Source: Spongiactinospora rosea (GTDB taxonomy: Bacteria > Actinomycetota > Actinomycetes > Streptosporangiales > Streptosporangiaceae). Taken from it: a stretch of DNA of 64,000 bases. Position numbers and translations under genes: made by a program. The stretch spans positions 806,001 through 870,000 of the forward strand of contig NZ_QMEY01000001.1 of the NCBI RefSeq assembly GCF_003315795.1, in the 5' to 3' direction. Positions 24,111 to 32,591 of the stretch are shown here, piece after piece. The notes beneath the pieces were generated by a model. That model did not search any database and was not told the origin of the DNA. It saw only the letters and a list, made by a program, of their open reading frames with translations. How positions within the stretch are numbered: the first letter of the stretch is position 1; the number at the start of each line of letters is the position of its first letter.

Positions 24111-24631
24111 GCCGGGCCATCGGCGACATGCTCATCGCCCCTGAGGCCACCCGGGGGGAGACGGTGACCGCGTACGCCACGGCGGCCGCCGGGGCCGTGC
24201 TGGCGGGGCTCATCAGTGCGCATGCCGGGCACGGCCGGCCGGTGGTCGCGCTCCTGGCCCTGGCCGGCTTCGACCTGTTCGGCGGGACGGTGGTCAACGC
24301 CACCGCGTCCGCCAAACGCCGCTTCCACCGGCCGGGACGTACCGCCAGGCACCACTTCCTCTTCGTCGCGGGCCACGTCCATCCCTTCCTGATGGCGCTG
24401 CTGGTGCCCGGGTTCGGGTGGGGGGCGGCCGGGGCCGTCTACGGTTTGGCGGTGACGGGGGCGCTGGGCGTGCTCGCGACGCCTGCCGAGCTGCGGCGTC
24501 CGGTGGCGTTCGCGGTGGCGGCGCTGGCGTCCACGGTGAGCGTGACGCTGCTGGCGATCCCGGTCGAGGTGGCGTGGTTCGCGCCGGTGCTGTTCGGCAA
24601 GCTGCTGCTCGGCCACATCCTGCCCGAATGA
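24107..24631 (+). CDS. Integral membrane protein of unknown function
   Basis: A 174-residue protein with about five hydrophobic helices. A polar loop with RRFHRPGRTARHHFLFVAGHVHPF carries several His and Arg residues. No family is recognised with confidence. It is coupled by a 4-base overlap to the TetR gene and converges with the response regulator, leaving no space. It may be a transporter or enzyme controlled by that repressor. Confidence 0.6.
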   Translation: MSRAIGDMLIAPEATRGETVTAYATAAAGAVLAGLISAHAGHGRPVVALLALAGFDLFGGTVVNATASAKRRFHRPGRTARHHFLFVAGHVHPFLMALLVPGFGWGAAGAVYGLAVTGALGVLATPAELRRPVAFAVAALASTVSVTLLAIPVEVAWFAPVLFGKLLLGHILPE

Positions 24632-25297
24632 TCAGCCGGTGAGGCCCGCCTCGTAGGCGAGCAGGCCCGCCTGGGTCCGGTTGGCGCACTGGGTCTTGGC
24701 CAGCACCCGGGAGACGTGCCCCTTCACCGTGGCCTCGCCCACGAACAGCGCCGCCGCGATCTCCGCGTTCGACATGCCCCTGGCCACGCACGCCAGTACC
24801 TCCCGCTCGCGGTCGGTCAGCTCGGCGAGCAGTGCCGTACGCCGGCCCCGCGCCTCGCGACGCCGGCCACCGGCGGCGAGCAGGCTGTCCGTGGCCGTAC
24901 GGGACATCACCGTGTGCCCGCCCGCGGCCACCCGCACCAGCCCGATCAGCTCGCGCGGCGGCGTGGACTTCAGCAGGAAGCCCGACGCGCCCGCGTCCAG
25001 CGCGCGCAGCACGTAGTGGTCGGCGTCGAAGGTGGTCAGCACCACGATGTACGGCGGGGCGGCCAGCTCCTTGATGCGCCCGATCGCGGTGATCCCGTCC
25101 ACCTCCGGCATCCGCAGGTCCATCAGCACCACGCCGGGCCGGTGCCGGATCACCGCCTCCACGCCCGCCGCGCCGTCGTGCGCCTCGCCGACCACGGTGA
25201 TGTCGCCGGATGAGTCCAGGATCGTACGCAAATGGGCGCACACCATCGGCTCGTCGTCCACCACGACGACCCGGACAGGGTCCTCGGGTCCGTTCAT
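24632..25297 (-). CDS. NarL/FixJ-type response regulator
   Basis: A 221-residue regulator. The receiver domain has the acidic pair VVDDEP, phospho-Asp in VLMDLRMPEVDG (about residue 59), Thr in VVLTTFD and Lys in FLLKS. The LuxR-type HTH is LTDREREVLACVARGMSNAEIAAALFVGEATVKGHVSRVLAKT. Its ATG overlaps the kinase stop (ATGA), so the pair is co-translated. Confidence 0.92.
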   Translation of the reverse strand: MNGPEDPVRVVVVDDEPMVCAHLRTILDSSGDITVVGEAHDGAAGVEAVIRHRPGVVLMDLRMPEVDGITAIGRIKELAAPPYIVVLTTFDADHYVLRALDAGASGFLLKSTPPRELIGLVRVAAGGHTVMSRTATDSLLAAGGRRREARGRRTALLAELTDREREVLACVARGMSNAEIAAALFVGEATVKGHVSRVLAKTQCANRTQAGLLAYEAGLTG

Positions 25298-26421
25298 GTG
25301 CGGGCGGGCACCTCCTTCGGCAGCGTAACCTCTACCTCGAACCCGCCCTCGCCGTCCGGGCCGGCCCGCAGCGTGCCGTTGACCAGCGCGACCCGCTGCC
25401 GCAGGCCGAGCAGCCCGGTACCCGGGCCGCTGCCGACCAGGGCCGGGTCGGCGGCCCTGGCGGGCGCGGTGTTGCGCACGCTCAGCCGTACGGCGTCGCC
25501 CGCGTACTCGACCTGGACCCGCGCGGCGGCCCCCGGGGCGTGCTTGCGCACGTTGGTCAGCGCCTCCTGGACCACCCGCCGCGCCGTACGGCCGACGGCG
25601 GGCGAGACCGGCGACCGCTCCCCGGACTCCACCAGCTCGACGGCCACGCCGACGGACGCCGACTCGGCGACCACGTCGTCCAGGGCGGGCAGCGGCGCGG
25701 CCTCGTTCGTGCGGCTCGCGGGACGGTCGCCGGGGTCGCCTCCGCGCAGGACGCCGACGAGTTCGCGCAGCTCGTCGAGGGCCTGGCAGCCGGTCGCGCG
25801 CAGCGACTCGGCGGACTCCCGGGTCGCCGCGTCGGCCGAGGACACGTTCAGCGCGCCCGCCTGGAGCACCATCAGGGTCACCCGGTGCGTGACGAGGTCG
25901 TGGATCTCGGCGGCCAGGCGTACCCGCTCCTCGCCGCGGGCCTGCTCGCCGAGCAGATGCCGCTCGCGCTCGGCGCGCTCGGCCCGCTCGCGCAGCGTCG
26001 CGATGAGCTGGCGGCGCGCGGTGACGTACAGGCCGAGCAGCACCGCGCCCGCGGTGAACATCGCGGTGCGCACGCCCGCCTCGGCGGGCGACGCGAGCGG
26101 CAGCGCGACGAGCGCCACCGCGGCGGCGACGACGGCCGGCCCACGGACGCTGGTGAACGCCATCAGGGCGTACGCGGCGAAGGGCGCGGCGGGCGGCCAC
26201 CACAGCACGTCCGGGCCGGCGGGGATCGCGCCGGAGACGGCCAGTACCGCCGTGGCGGCGGCGGTGAGCCAGGCCACCGCCAGGGGCGCGTGCCTGCGCA
26301 GCGCGAGCAGCAGCGCGGCGGCGACCACCACCACCGGGCTTTTGCCGAGATGCTCGGCGCTCAGCATCAGGCAGGCGACCACCACCAGCGCGTCAAGGGC
26401 CCTGTCGCGGATCACAGGCAT
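25294..26421 (-). CDS. Sensor histidine kinase, HisKA_3 class
   Basis: A 375-residue kinase with four to six membrane helices in the first ~150 residues and almost no extracytoplasmic loop, suggesting an intramembrane sensor. The phospho-His is in LAAEIHDLVTHRVTLMV, and the ATPase has the N-box QEALTNVRKHAPG and a GTGLLGLRQRV glycine box. This is the usual DesK/NarX-like partner of the NarL-type regulator downstream. The ATG at 26421 (MPVIRD) was preferred over one at 26526, which would overlap the divergent methyltransferase. Confidence 0.9.
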   Translation of the reverse strand: MPVIRDRALDALVVVACLMLSAEHLGKSPVVVVAAALLLALRRHAPLAVAWLTAAATAVLAVSGAIPAGPDVLWWPPAAPFAAYALMAFTSVRGPAVVAAAVALVALPLASPAEAGVRTAMFTAGAVLLGLYVTARRQLIATLRERAERAERERHLLGEQARGEERVRLAAEIHDLVTHRVTLMVLQAGALNVSSADAATRESAESLRATGCQALDELRELVGVLRGGDPGDRPASRTNEAAPLPALDDVVAESASVGVAVELVESGERSPVSPAVGRTARRVVQEALTNVRKHAPGAAARVQVEYAGDAVRLSVRNTAPARAADPALVGSGPGTGLLGLRQRVALVNGTLRAGPDGEGGFEVEVTLPKEVPART

Positions 26422-26512
26422 CAGAGTAGGCCGGTGGCCGCCCCTGCGGCCCCCTCCGAAAGTCGGGTTCTCGGACGTCGCATTGGGCGGATGGGGACTA
26501 GTGTGGCCCGCC

Positions 26513-27214
26513 ATGACCGACTTCATCTCCCTCCCCTTCTATGACCTCCTCCACGAGAACGCGCACGTCCCGGCGGTCCGCGAGAAGCTTCCACCGCTGC
26601 TCACCGGCGTACGGCGGAGCATCCTGGAGATCGGGGCGGGGTCCGGTCTGATCACCATCACCCTCGCCGACAGCACCCCCGCCGAGATCTTCGCCCTGGA
26701 GCCCTCGCCCGGCATGCGCGGCATCCTGCTGTCCCGCCTGACCGGCCGCCCCGAACTCCTCAAGCGGGTGACCGTCCTGCCGTACGACGCCCTGAGCCTG
26801 GACCTGCCCGAGCCCGTCGAGGCCATCGTGATGATCAACGTCATGTACGCGATGGAGCCGGAGTACCGCGAACGGCTCTGGCCGGTGCTCGCGGGCGCGC
26901 TGGAACCGGGCGGCCTGCTCGTCTTCACCTGGCGCGACGGCGACCTCCCGGCCCCGCACCCCCTGAAGGAGATCGACTCCCGCCAGGTGGGGCGGCACAC
27001 CTACGCGTCCTTCTCCGAGATCATCGAGTCAGGGGAGGGGCGGATCAGGTACCGCACGGTCTACCGGGTCATCGCGGACGGCAAGGTCATCGACGAGGAG
27101 GACATCGTCGGCAACGCCTACCGCCCGGCCTGGAACGTCCTTGAGCCCGAACTCACCGCCGCCGGCTTCACCTGCGCCGCCGCCCCCGACGGCCTCCTCG
27201 CCTGGCGTAGGTAA
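26513..27214 (+). CDS. Class I SAM-dependent methyltransferase
   Basis: A 233-residue enzyme. The SAM loop is LEIGAGSGLITITLA (about residues 39-53), and the acidic tip is ALEPSPGMR. Motif post-I VTVLPYDALSL and ALEPGGLLVFTWRDGD complete the Rossmann fold. The acceptor is unknown. A TAGTGT box ends eight bases before the ATG, so the message is probably leaderless. It is divergent from the two-component system. Confidence 0.85.
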   Translation: MTDFISLPFYDLLHENAHVPAVREKLPPLLTGVRRSILEIGAGSGLITITLADSTPAEIFALEPSPGMRGILLSRLTGRPELLKRVTVLPYDALSLDLPEPVEAIVMINVMYAMEPEYRERLWPVLAGALEPGGLLVFTWRDGDLPAPHPLKEIDSRQVGRHTYASFSEIIESGEGRIRYRTVYRVIADGKVIDEEDIVGNAYRPAWNVLEPELTAAGFTCAAAPDGLLAWRR

Positions 27215-27320
27215 ACTGCGTTAAAGCGAAAAACCTCATCATTTACACCATACCCACCGATTATCCCGGACTTTGCGATTTACCATCCGGGCGAAGAAGT
27301 AAATGCCTATCGTGAGCCCC

Positions 27321-27383
27321 GGAGGCGGCGAATACGGCCGCCCTGGCAGGCAGACCCACCGTCGCTGTTCCCTCGCCGCCTCC
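27321..27383. repeat. Long-loop inverted repeat GGAGGCGGCGA / TCGCCGCCTCC
   Basis: Perfect 11-bp arms separated by 41 bases, within the 296-base gene-free stretch 27215-27510. The first part of that stretch (about 27215-27310) is strikingly AT-rich for this genome and may hold promoters. No gene is supported there. Confidence 0.45.
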
Positions 27384-27510
27384 ATTGGCGGCATGTCAAC
27401 ATCGCGTAAGTACTCCCGGGCTCCCCGTCCAGATCGCGTAGGAACGGGGCCGACGTCGTTCCAACGGGCCTAACGTCACGGTTGCACGCCTCGTCCAAGG
27501 AGGAAGTCCG

Positions 27511-27825
27511 ATGCCTGCCCAACCGTTCTACGTGCCCATACGCGCTGGTCGAGTCGCCGCCGCCCTCCGGCTGTTCCGCACCGCGGCGGGCGACCGGACC
27601 GCGGTGGCCTTCTCCTCGCCCGCCCGCCTGACGAAGGTCCTCGGCCACGACCAGAACTGGATCCGGCTCAGCGAGCCCGCCCTGCGCCGTATGCTCGACG
27701 GACTCGACATCGCCGGCATCGTCATCGACCCGGCGGGATGCGGAAGAACGGTGGGATCTGAGTGGGCGCCTGGGACGTGGGACCGTTCGACAATGACACG
27801 GCCGCCGATTGGTGCGGCGACCTGA
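27511..27825 (+). CDS. SAV_915-family small protein
   Basis: A 104-residue protein. The middle (RTAVAFSSPARLTKVLGHDQNWIRLSEPALRRML) matches the SAV_915/SseB-like family of short actinobacterial proteins. A CAAGGAGGAAG ribosome site precedes the ATG. The C-terminus after about residue 80 runs through the start of the next gene (64-base overlap) and looks unlike the family, so the tail may be a read-through extension after a lost stop. Function unknown. Confidence 0.7.
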   Translation: MPAQPFYVPIRAGRVAAALRLFRTAAGDRTAVAFSSPARLTKVLGHDQNWIRLSEPALRRMLDGLDIAGIVIDPAGCGRTVGSEWAPGTWDRSTMTRPPIGAAT

Positions 27826-28187
27826 ACGACGCCGAACCGGCCGAACGCCTCGACATGATCCGCCAAGCCCTGGCGGACGCCGCGGACACCGACGGTTACC
27901 TGGACAGTTCGGAAGCCTGCGAGGCGCTCGCCGCCGCCGCCATCGTCGCCGCCCAACGCCCCGGCGGACCTGAGATCGACGACGTGTACGGCCCCGATTT
28001 CCTGTCCGGCGGCGCCCCCATCGAACTCCCCGCCGACTTGGCCCCGCTCGCCGTCCGCGCCATCGACCGCATCCTCGGCGACCACTCCGAATGGCGCGAC
28101 CTCTGGGAAGACAGCGGCGCCCTCCCCAAGGCCCACGCCGCCCTCACCCCCATCCGCGCCGCCCTCCTCCCCCATCCAGCCCCTTGA
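27762..28187 (+). CDS. DUF4259-domain protein
   Basis: A 141-residue acidic protein beginning MGAWDVGPFDNDTAADWCGDL, the hallmark of DUF4259. It starts with GTG inside the upstream gene. Its 3' end overlaps the converging flavoprotein gene by 44 bases. Function unknown; members are cytoplasmic and common in actinomycetes. Confidence 0.8.
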   Translation: MGAWDVGPFDNDTAADWCGDLNDAEPAERLDMIRQALADAADTDGYLDSSEACEALAAAAIVAAQRPGGPEIDDVYGPDFLSGGAPIELPADLAPLAVRAIDRILGDHSEWRDLWEDSGALPKAHAALTPIRAALLPHPAP

Positions 28188-28695
28188 GCGCCAGCCCCCA
28201 CGGATAATCCTCAAACCGCTGATTGCCCGCCCCCACCGGATGCGGCTCGAACCCACCCGCCCCGAGCAGCACCCGAACGCCTTCACCACGTAAATCAGCC
28301 ACACTACGGCGAAACGGAGCACGAGAGGCCAGCGCCGCATTGACAAAGGGCAGAACGACAACAGGAATACCCGAACCCGGCGCCTCGGAAAGCACCCCCA
28401 GCGCATAGTTGTCGGCTATCCCCTGTGCGAACTTGTTGATCGTATTGAACGTGGCCGGAGCCACAATGATCGCGCCCGCCCGGGGACTCCTGGGCTCCCC
28501 GGCCTCCCGATACCGACTGCGAACCGGCCGGCCGGTCTGCCTCTCCAAAGCCTCGGCGTCGATGAACCCGAGCGCAGCCGGAGTGGCAATGACCTGAACC
28601 GCCCACCCGCCCTCGTGCGCCATGGCCACCAACCGCCCGACCTCACCAGCAGGCCCGGCCCCACACACGACGACGTACAGAACCGGCTGGTTCAC
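28144..28695 (-). CDS. Flavoprotein (phosphopantothenoylcysteine decarboxylase fold)
   Basis: A 183-residue protein with a nucleotide-binding N-terminus (LYVVVCGAGPA) and the GAIIVAPATFNTINKFAQGIADNYALGVLSEA core typical of HFCD/Dfp flavoproteins that bind FMN and decarboxylate Cys-like thiols. The GTG start overlaps the stop of the XRE-TPR gene (GTGA), so both are made together. The substrate is unknown. The last residues (GGGGRRGWG) are low complexity. Confidence 0.8.
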   Translation of the reverse strand: MNQPVLYVVVCGAGPAGEVGRLVAMAHEGGWAVQVIATPAALGFIDAEALERQTGRPVRSRYREAGEPRSPRAGAIIVAPATFNTINKFAQGIADNYALGVLSEAPGSGIPVVVLPFVNAALASRAPFRRSVADLRGEGVRVLLGAGGFEPHPVGAGNQRFEDYPWGLALKGLDGGGGRRGWG

Positions 28696-30065
28696 GCCCG
28701 CACCCCCATCGCGGCGGCATACTCCCGGACTTCACGCCGCACACCGGCCGGAGCCGTCGTACCGATGTCCCACAACAACCGCGACCCACCGGGACGGCCG
28801 GTGACTTCCTCAGGCGCGATATCGGCGGCGGCCCGCAGGACGCCGAGCGCCCGATCGTGCCTCCCGCACATCAGCAACGCACGAGATGTGTCAAGGAGCA
28901 TCACGGCCTTGCGCTCATTGATCGCCAGCGCCTGGATGTCCACCTCCCGGGCGTACGCGATCGCAGTGCCCGCATCCCCCAGCCGCAGCGCGACGCTCAC
29001 CCGGTGGCACAGCACATTCCCCGGCCCGAAGGCGGTCCACATGTGGTTCCCCTCGTACCCGAGCCTGCGGCCCGCGTCGGCCGCCTCGTCAAGGAACTCC
29101 ACGGCAGTACGCCGATCCCCGGCCTTGGCGGCGGCGACGGCCCCGCGCAGAAGCAACACCCCATAGACCGACAATTCATCCGCCGACGCGTCGCTCCGTA
29201 GTTCGCTACCCATTCGCTGAGCGGCCGCACGGGCGAAATCAGTGGCGGCACGATGCCGCCCGCCGTCCATCAGGGCGTGCACGACGATACGCGAACTGGA
29301 ACCGATCACGAGCGGGCTCTGGCTGACCTCAGCGGCCTGCACACTGCGATCGGCGGCCAGCCAGGCCATTCCCTTGTCTTCCTGTTTGAACAGAATGGAG
29401 GCGGCGACATGGTGCACTTCAGCAGACAGCGCGTAGGCGCGTAGCCGCGTGTCACCCGCTGAATTCGCGCACACCGTTTGAAGATCACGCAACAGGCCCG
29501 GCAGTACGGCGACCACCTGGCCGTAGCGGCAGGCTTGGTAGTCCCGCTTGGCAGTGGCGACAGCGTCAGCGAGCAGGCCAAGCCGGACCGGACGATCAGC
29601 ATGTGAAGAACGGCCGACCAGGGCCATGGCCAGGTTGTCGAGGGCGTCGCCGCCCGGCTCATCGATAGCCGCCGAGAACAGCGCGCCCCCTGTCAGCCCG
29701 ACGAACTCACGGCGTCGCACGTCGTCCTCTCCCCGGCTCGGGGGATCAGTCTCTGATGTTCTGTTCGCGAGGGTATCAATGGAAATCGGGGGAAGCTCGG
29801 GACATGCCTTGATAGCCCGCCTTGTCGGTGTGAACCCCAGATCTTCGGGGGCGAGCCGGGTCAGTTCCGTCAGAGCCAGCCGGTACGGCTCCCGAGGCCA
29901 GGACACTTCCCCTGTCTCCCACCGGCGGATACGTTCCTCATCGCAGACAAGGCCATACTTGATGCCGCTGTGGGTGAGGTTGACCATCTTTGCCATTTCA
30001 CCCCGTGACAAGTCTGCCTTGATGCGCCACTCCCAAAGCCGGGCATTCTGCTGTTCTGCTGCCAT
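28692..30065 (-). CDS. XRE-type regulator with TPR-like C-terminal domain
   Basis: A 457-residue protein. Residues about 10-75 form an HTH (RGEMAKMVNLTHSGIKYGLVCDEERIRRWETGEVSWP). A linker with VRRREFVGLTGGALFSAA follows, then a helical TPR-like array to the end (repeated A-R helices such as RTAVEFLDEAADAGRRLG and DRALGVLRAAADIAP). These proteins are frequent in Streptomyces-like genomes, often as orphan regulators beside small genes. It is coupled to a flavoprotein and divergent from a small ORF. Confidence 0.85.
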   Translation of the reverse strand: MAAEQQNARLWEWRIKADLSRGEMAKMVNLTHSGIKYGLVCDEERIRRWETGEVSWPREPYRLALTELTRLAPEDLGFTPTRRAIKACPELPPISIDTLANRTSETDPPSRGEDDVRRREFVGLTGGALFSAAIDEPGGDALDNLAMALVGRSSHADRPVRLGLLADAVATAKRDYQACRYGQVVAVLPGLLRDLQTVCANSAGDTRLRAYALSAEVHHVAASILFKQEDKGMAWLAADRSVQAAEVSQSPLVIGSSSRIVVHALMDGGRHRAATDFARAAAQRMGSELRSDASADELSVYGVLLLRGAVAAAKAGDRRTAVEFLDEAADAGRRLGYEGNHMWTAFGPGNVLCHRVSVALRLGDAGTAIAYAREVDIQALAINERKAVMLLDTSRALLMCGRHDRALGVLRAAADIAPEEVTGRPGGSRLLWDIGTTAPAGVRREVREYAAAMGVRA

Positions 30066-30231
30066 CAGCGCCCTTCTTTCCGCCTGGATGATCGAAAAGG
30101 GTTAAGAGGGGGTCTTCTCAGGGGGGTTCGTGGCCACGCATTGCCGATGAAGTTGTCATCGACCGACCACGTTACGTCACCTGGGCGCTCGACACAGGGA
30201 GCACCAGCGAATCAAGAAGGCGCGATGAGCC

Positions 30232-30528
30232 ATGAACTCAGAAATGTCCGCGCGGCTGACCGCCGTCGCACTGGGAGCCCGACACATCGAGGAGGAAGCG
30301 GACAAACTGGCCCTGCTGCAGAACGCGCTGCTTCGCCGCGGGGTACAGGGCGAGTTGCGGAGCGACGGCCCGGCATTGCTGATCCGGCGGCGGATGCCAG
30401 GCATGCCGGTGTGGGTCTTCGTCGGGTACGGCGGCGCATACTACTCCTGGCAGTCGGCCGAGCGGCGGCATCCCGCCGGTGACGTGGAAGGAGCCGCCGA
30501 AGTCCTCGCCCACTACGTTGAGAGTTGA
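30232..30528 (+). CDS. Small conserved-type hypothetical protein
   Basis: A 98-residue soluble protein with one helix at the N-terminus and a compact beta part (GVQGELRSDGPALLIRRR, VWVFVGYGGAYYSWQ). It is divergent from the XRE-TPR regulator, an arrangement often seen for small partners of such regulators. The start may be ATG at 30232 or 30244; AAGAAGG lies about 12 bases before the first. No family is recognised. Confidence 0.55.
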   Translation: MNSEMSARLTAVALGARHIEEEADKLALLQNALLRRGVQGELRSDGPALLIRRRMPGMPVWVFVGYGGAYYSWQSAERRHPAGDVEGAAEVLAHYVES

Positions 30529-30543
30529 CCGCTCACCGGCCGG

Positions 30544-31104
30544 TCACGGGAGGTGTTCCCGTACAGTGAGCCATTGGTCGAGTTCGGTGATGATCGTCGG
30601 GTCGGTGAGATGAGGGCGGAGCATTTTCGCCGAGCTCAGGAGGTTCTTGCAGTGGCGTAGCGAACGGATCTCCGATATCGGGCGTTCTTCCCAGTTGAGA
30701 GACCATGTCGCCGCCTGCTCCCGATCGAGGGGAAGGACATGGAGAATATCGGCCCCGAGCACGTCGGGGTCCCATTCGGGATCGCCGTTGGGGCCCAGGT
30801 CGGTAATGATGAGCATCCGGAGCCTGAAGCGGCTCATGTCCCCTGACACTTTGTCCATGCCGCAGGCTTCCGCCCGGCTGAGGGCGTACATGGCCGTCTC
30901 GGCCAGCATGCGACGTGCTTCGCCGAGCGCAGGTTCGCTCACGTGGGACTGGTTGATGCAGTACGCCGCGAGCCAGCAATTGATCAAATCCGAGGGTGTT
31001 TCGGCCACAATGGAAGTATGCCCAGCCGAATGGCGGGCCGTCACGATCACCAGAAAATCAGGACCGAAGCGGTTCGGATCAGCATGATGTGGCGCTGCCG
31101 GCAT
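30544..31104 (-). CDS. Hypothetical protein
   Basis: A 186-residue protein with no signal peptide or membrane segment and no recognised motif. It has an acidic middle (GPNGDPEWDPDVLGADILHVLP) and a C-terminal helical part. Base composition is lower in GC than neighbours, suggesting acquisition with the surrounding accessory genes. The ATG at 31104 lacks a clear ribosome site. Confidence 0.5.
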   Translation of the reverse strand: MPAAPHHADPNRFGPDFLVIVTARHSAGHTSIVAETPSDLINCWLAAYCINQSHVSEPALGEARRMLAETAMYALSRAEACGMDKVSGDMSRFRLRMLIITDLGPNGDPEWDPDVLGADILHVLPLDREQAATWSLNWEERPISEIRSLRHCKNLLSSAKMLRPHLTDPTIITELDQWLTVREHLP

Positions 31105-31426
31105 GCAAGGTGCATATGCTGCTTCCTACCCAGCCTCCGTTCAAAGGCCCAGCAGAGCGGTATGGTAGCTGAAGATCCAGGTGGGGATGGACGGAGGCTC
31201 ATTTCGCCGGACGGGGCAGGGGGATTACTGTTGCCGTGGGTGGCCGGTGCCGGCTCATCTGGGGCGGTCGGTCGTGTGCCAGGGGGGGAGCCGGTGGCAC
31301 ATGCGCGGGCGGAGCAATGATCTCCAGCCGCCTACGGCTTCGGGTGACCCTTTCGGCGCTCATCGTCGAGCTGTAGAGCCTTCGCCGAGAGTGTTCTCCT
31401 TGTGGCCTGGTTTCAGGTACGCCAGG

Positions 31427-31681
31427 ATGCGTCACATGCGCTTACTTCGCTTTCTGCCCTTCCTGCCCGCTTTCATGCTGCCTCCCCTCCTGATAATGAG
31501 AGTTTGGTGGCTTGCGATGGTCCCCTTGGTTCTGCTAGGGCTTGCGGGCATCGGCCTTTCGCTTTGGGCGGTTCACAAGGAGAACGTTGCTCGCGAGGCT
31601 TGGGAGCGCGAAGCTGGTTATAGTCCCCAGCCGAGCCGAAACACTCTGGTCGCGATGGGCAGGTGGCTGGCGAGGCACTAA
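31427..31681 (+). CDS. Small two-helix membrane protein
   Basis: An 84-residue protein: a basic start (MRHMRLLRF), two adjoining hydrophobic helices (about residues 8-25 and 27-48) and a charged helical tail (KENVAREAWEREAGY). The upstream extension in the same frame looks non-coding, so the ATG at 31427 is chosen. No family is recognised. Confidence 0.4.
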   Translation: MRHMRLLRFLPFLPAFMLPPLLIMRVWWLAMVPLVLLGLAGIGLSLWAVHKENVAREAWEREAGYSPQPSRNTLVAMGRWLARH

Positions 31682-31730
31682 GGGCGCGCTTGTGCGGCCA
31701 ACGGGGTTGCCATCATCGTGCGGGGCGGGC

Positions 31731-31803
31731 GGCGTGGCGGGAATCGAACCCCCGCTGCCAGCCCGCGAATTCGGCATCGCGATTGCCTCCTCGCCACCTC
31801 ACC
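31731..31803 (-). tRNA. tRNA-like element, probably a degenerate tRNA
   Basis: On the minus strand a 73-base segment shows a 7-bp acceptor with one mismatch, a perfect 4-bp D stem (GCGA/TCGC) around GGAGGCAA and a T arm with GGTTCGATTCCCGC. The anticodon arm does not fold: no 5-bp stem with U33 and a usable triplet was found. No CCA follows. It is therefore a tRNA relic or an unusual tRNA-like RNA, not a decoding tRNA that can be named. Confidence 0.35.
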
Positions 31804-32027
31804 CAGGCGTACGCCGATGGCGCGACGGTCAGTCCATGATCTGGGGTCGCTCGCGCGCCGCGTGCATTTCACCTTGCTTGATCATCCCGTCTGCCGTTGA
31901 CCCGCCCGAAGGAAAAGCGGGCCGTGGCGACCCTGTGGATCACGCGGCGATCATCTCGGAGCCGGAATGCCCCCGCCGGAGGCGTAAAGAGGTTGGCCGG
32001 GCAGTGGGTTCGGCGGGACCATGAGCC

Positions 32028-32381
32028 ATGGGGTTGTTCAACAGGCTGAAGTTACCCGAGCCGCTCACGTGCCCGAACTGCGGTGTGGTCGGCAGTTGGA
32101 CCGCGCAGTTCAGGTTCGGAGCGGTGGACCTCATCGACTATGAGGTGGGTCAGCATCTGATCTGGGAGGAGCGGCGGGGTGTGGAGGGGGAGCCCGGCCG
32201 TCACCGAGTGCTCGCCCAGGGTGTCCTGGAGGGGTGCGGGCACTGCGGGATGTACGACTTCGGCGGCAGCCTGTGGGAGATGGTCGTCATCGAGATCGTC
32301 GATGATGTGATCGTCTCAGTGGTGCAGGACACCAGCGGTGAAGGCTGGTGGGAGGAAGACTGGCGAGTGCTCGAGGAATAG
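32028..32381 (+). CDS. Hypothetical protein with zinc-ribbon cysteines
   Basis: A 117-residue acidic protein with CPNC (about residue 15) and CGHC (about 73), spaced like a split zinc ribbon. The C-terminus is Trp/Glu-rich. The family is not recognised. ATG at 32028 is one of two overlapping ATGs in different frames; the other (32021) gives no long product. Confidence 0.6.
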   Translation: MGLFNRLKLPEPLTCPNCGVVGSWTAQFRFGAVDLIDYEVGQHLIWEERRGVEGEPGRHRVLAQGVLEGCGHCGMYDFGGSLWEMVVIEIVDDVIVSVVQDTSGEGWWEEDWRVLEE

Positions 32382-32428
32382 GGTAACGCCGAGTCGAGCG
32401 CAGGCCGCACGCAACCAGGGGGATCGGT

Positions 32429-32502
32429 TGGAGCGGGTGACGGGAATCGAACCCGCGCTGTCAGCTTGGGAAGCTGAAGTTCTACCATTGAACTACACCC
32501 GC
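32429..32502 (-). tRNA. tRNA-Gly (anticodon CCC), CCA encoded
   Basis: The minus strand folds as a canonical tRNA: acceptor GCGGGTG/CACCCGC, D arm GTTCAATGGTAGAAC, anticodon stem TCAGC/GCTGA with loop TTCCCAA (anticodon CCC), and T arm GCGGGTTCGATTCCCGT. Discriminator T and CCA are encoded. It reads GGG codons. Confidence 0.95.
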
Positions 32503-32591
32503 GTGCGTTGAGGCGCGAGACCACTCTAGCGGAAACCGCGGGTGGTCGAGCCATTGTCCGGGTGGGGGGCGGAGCCGGTAGGTTGCCTCAC

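Noticed and set aside
31731..31803. A functional decoding or selenocysteine tRNA
   Set aside because: No usable anticodon stem-loop and no long variable arm; kept only as a tRNA-like element.
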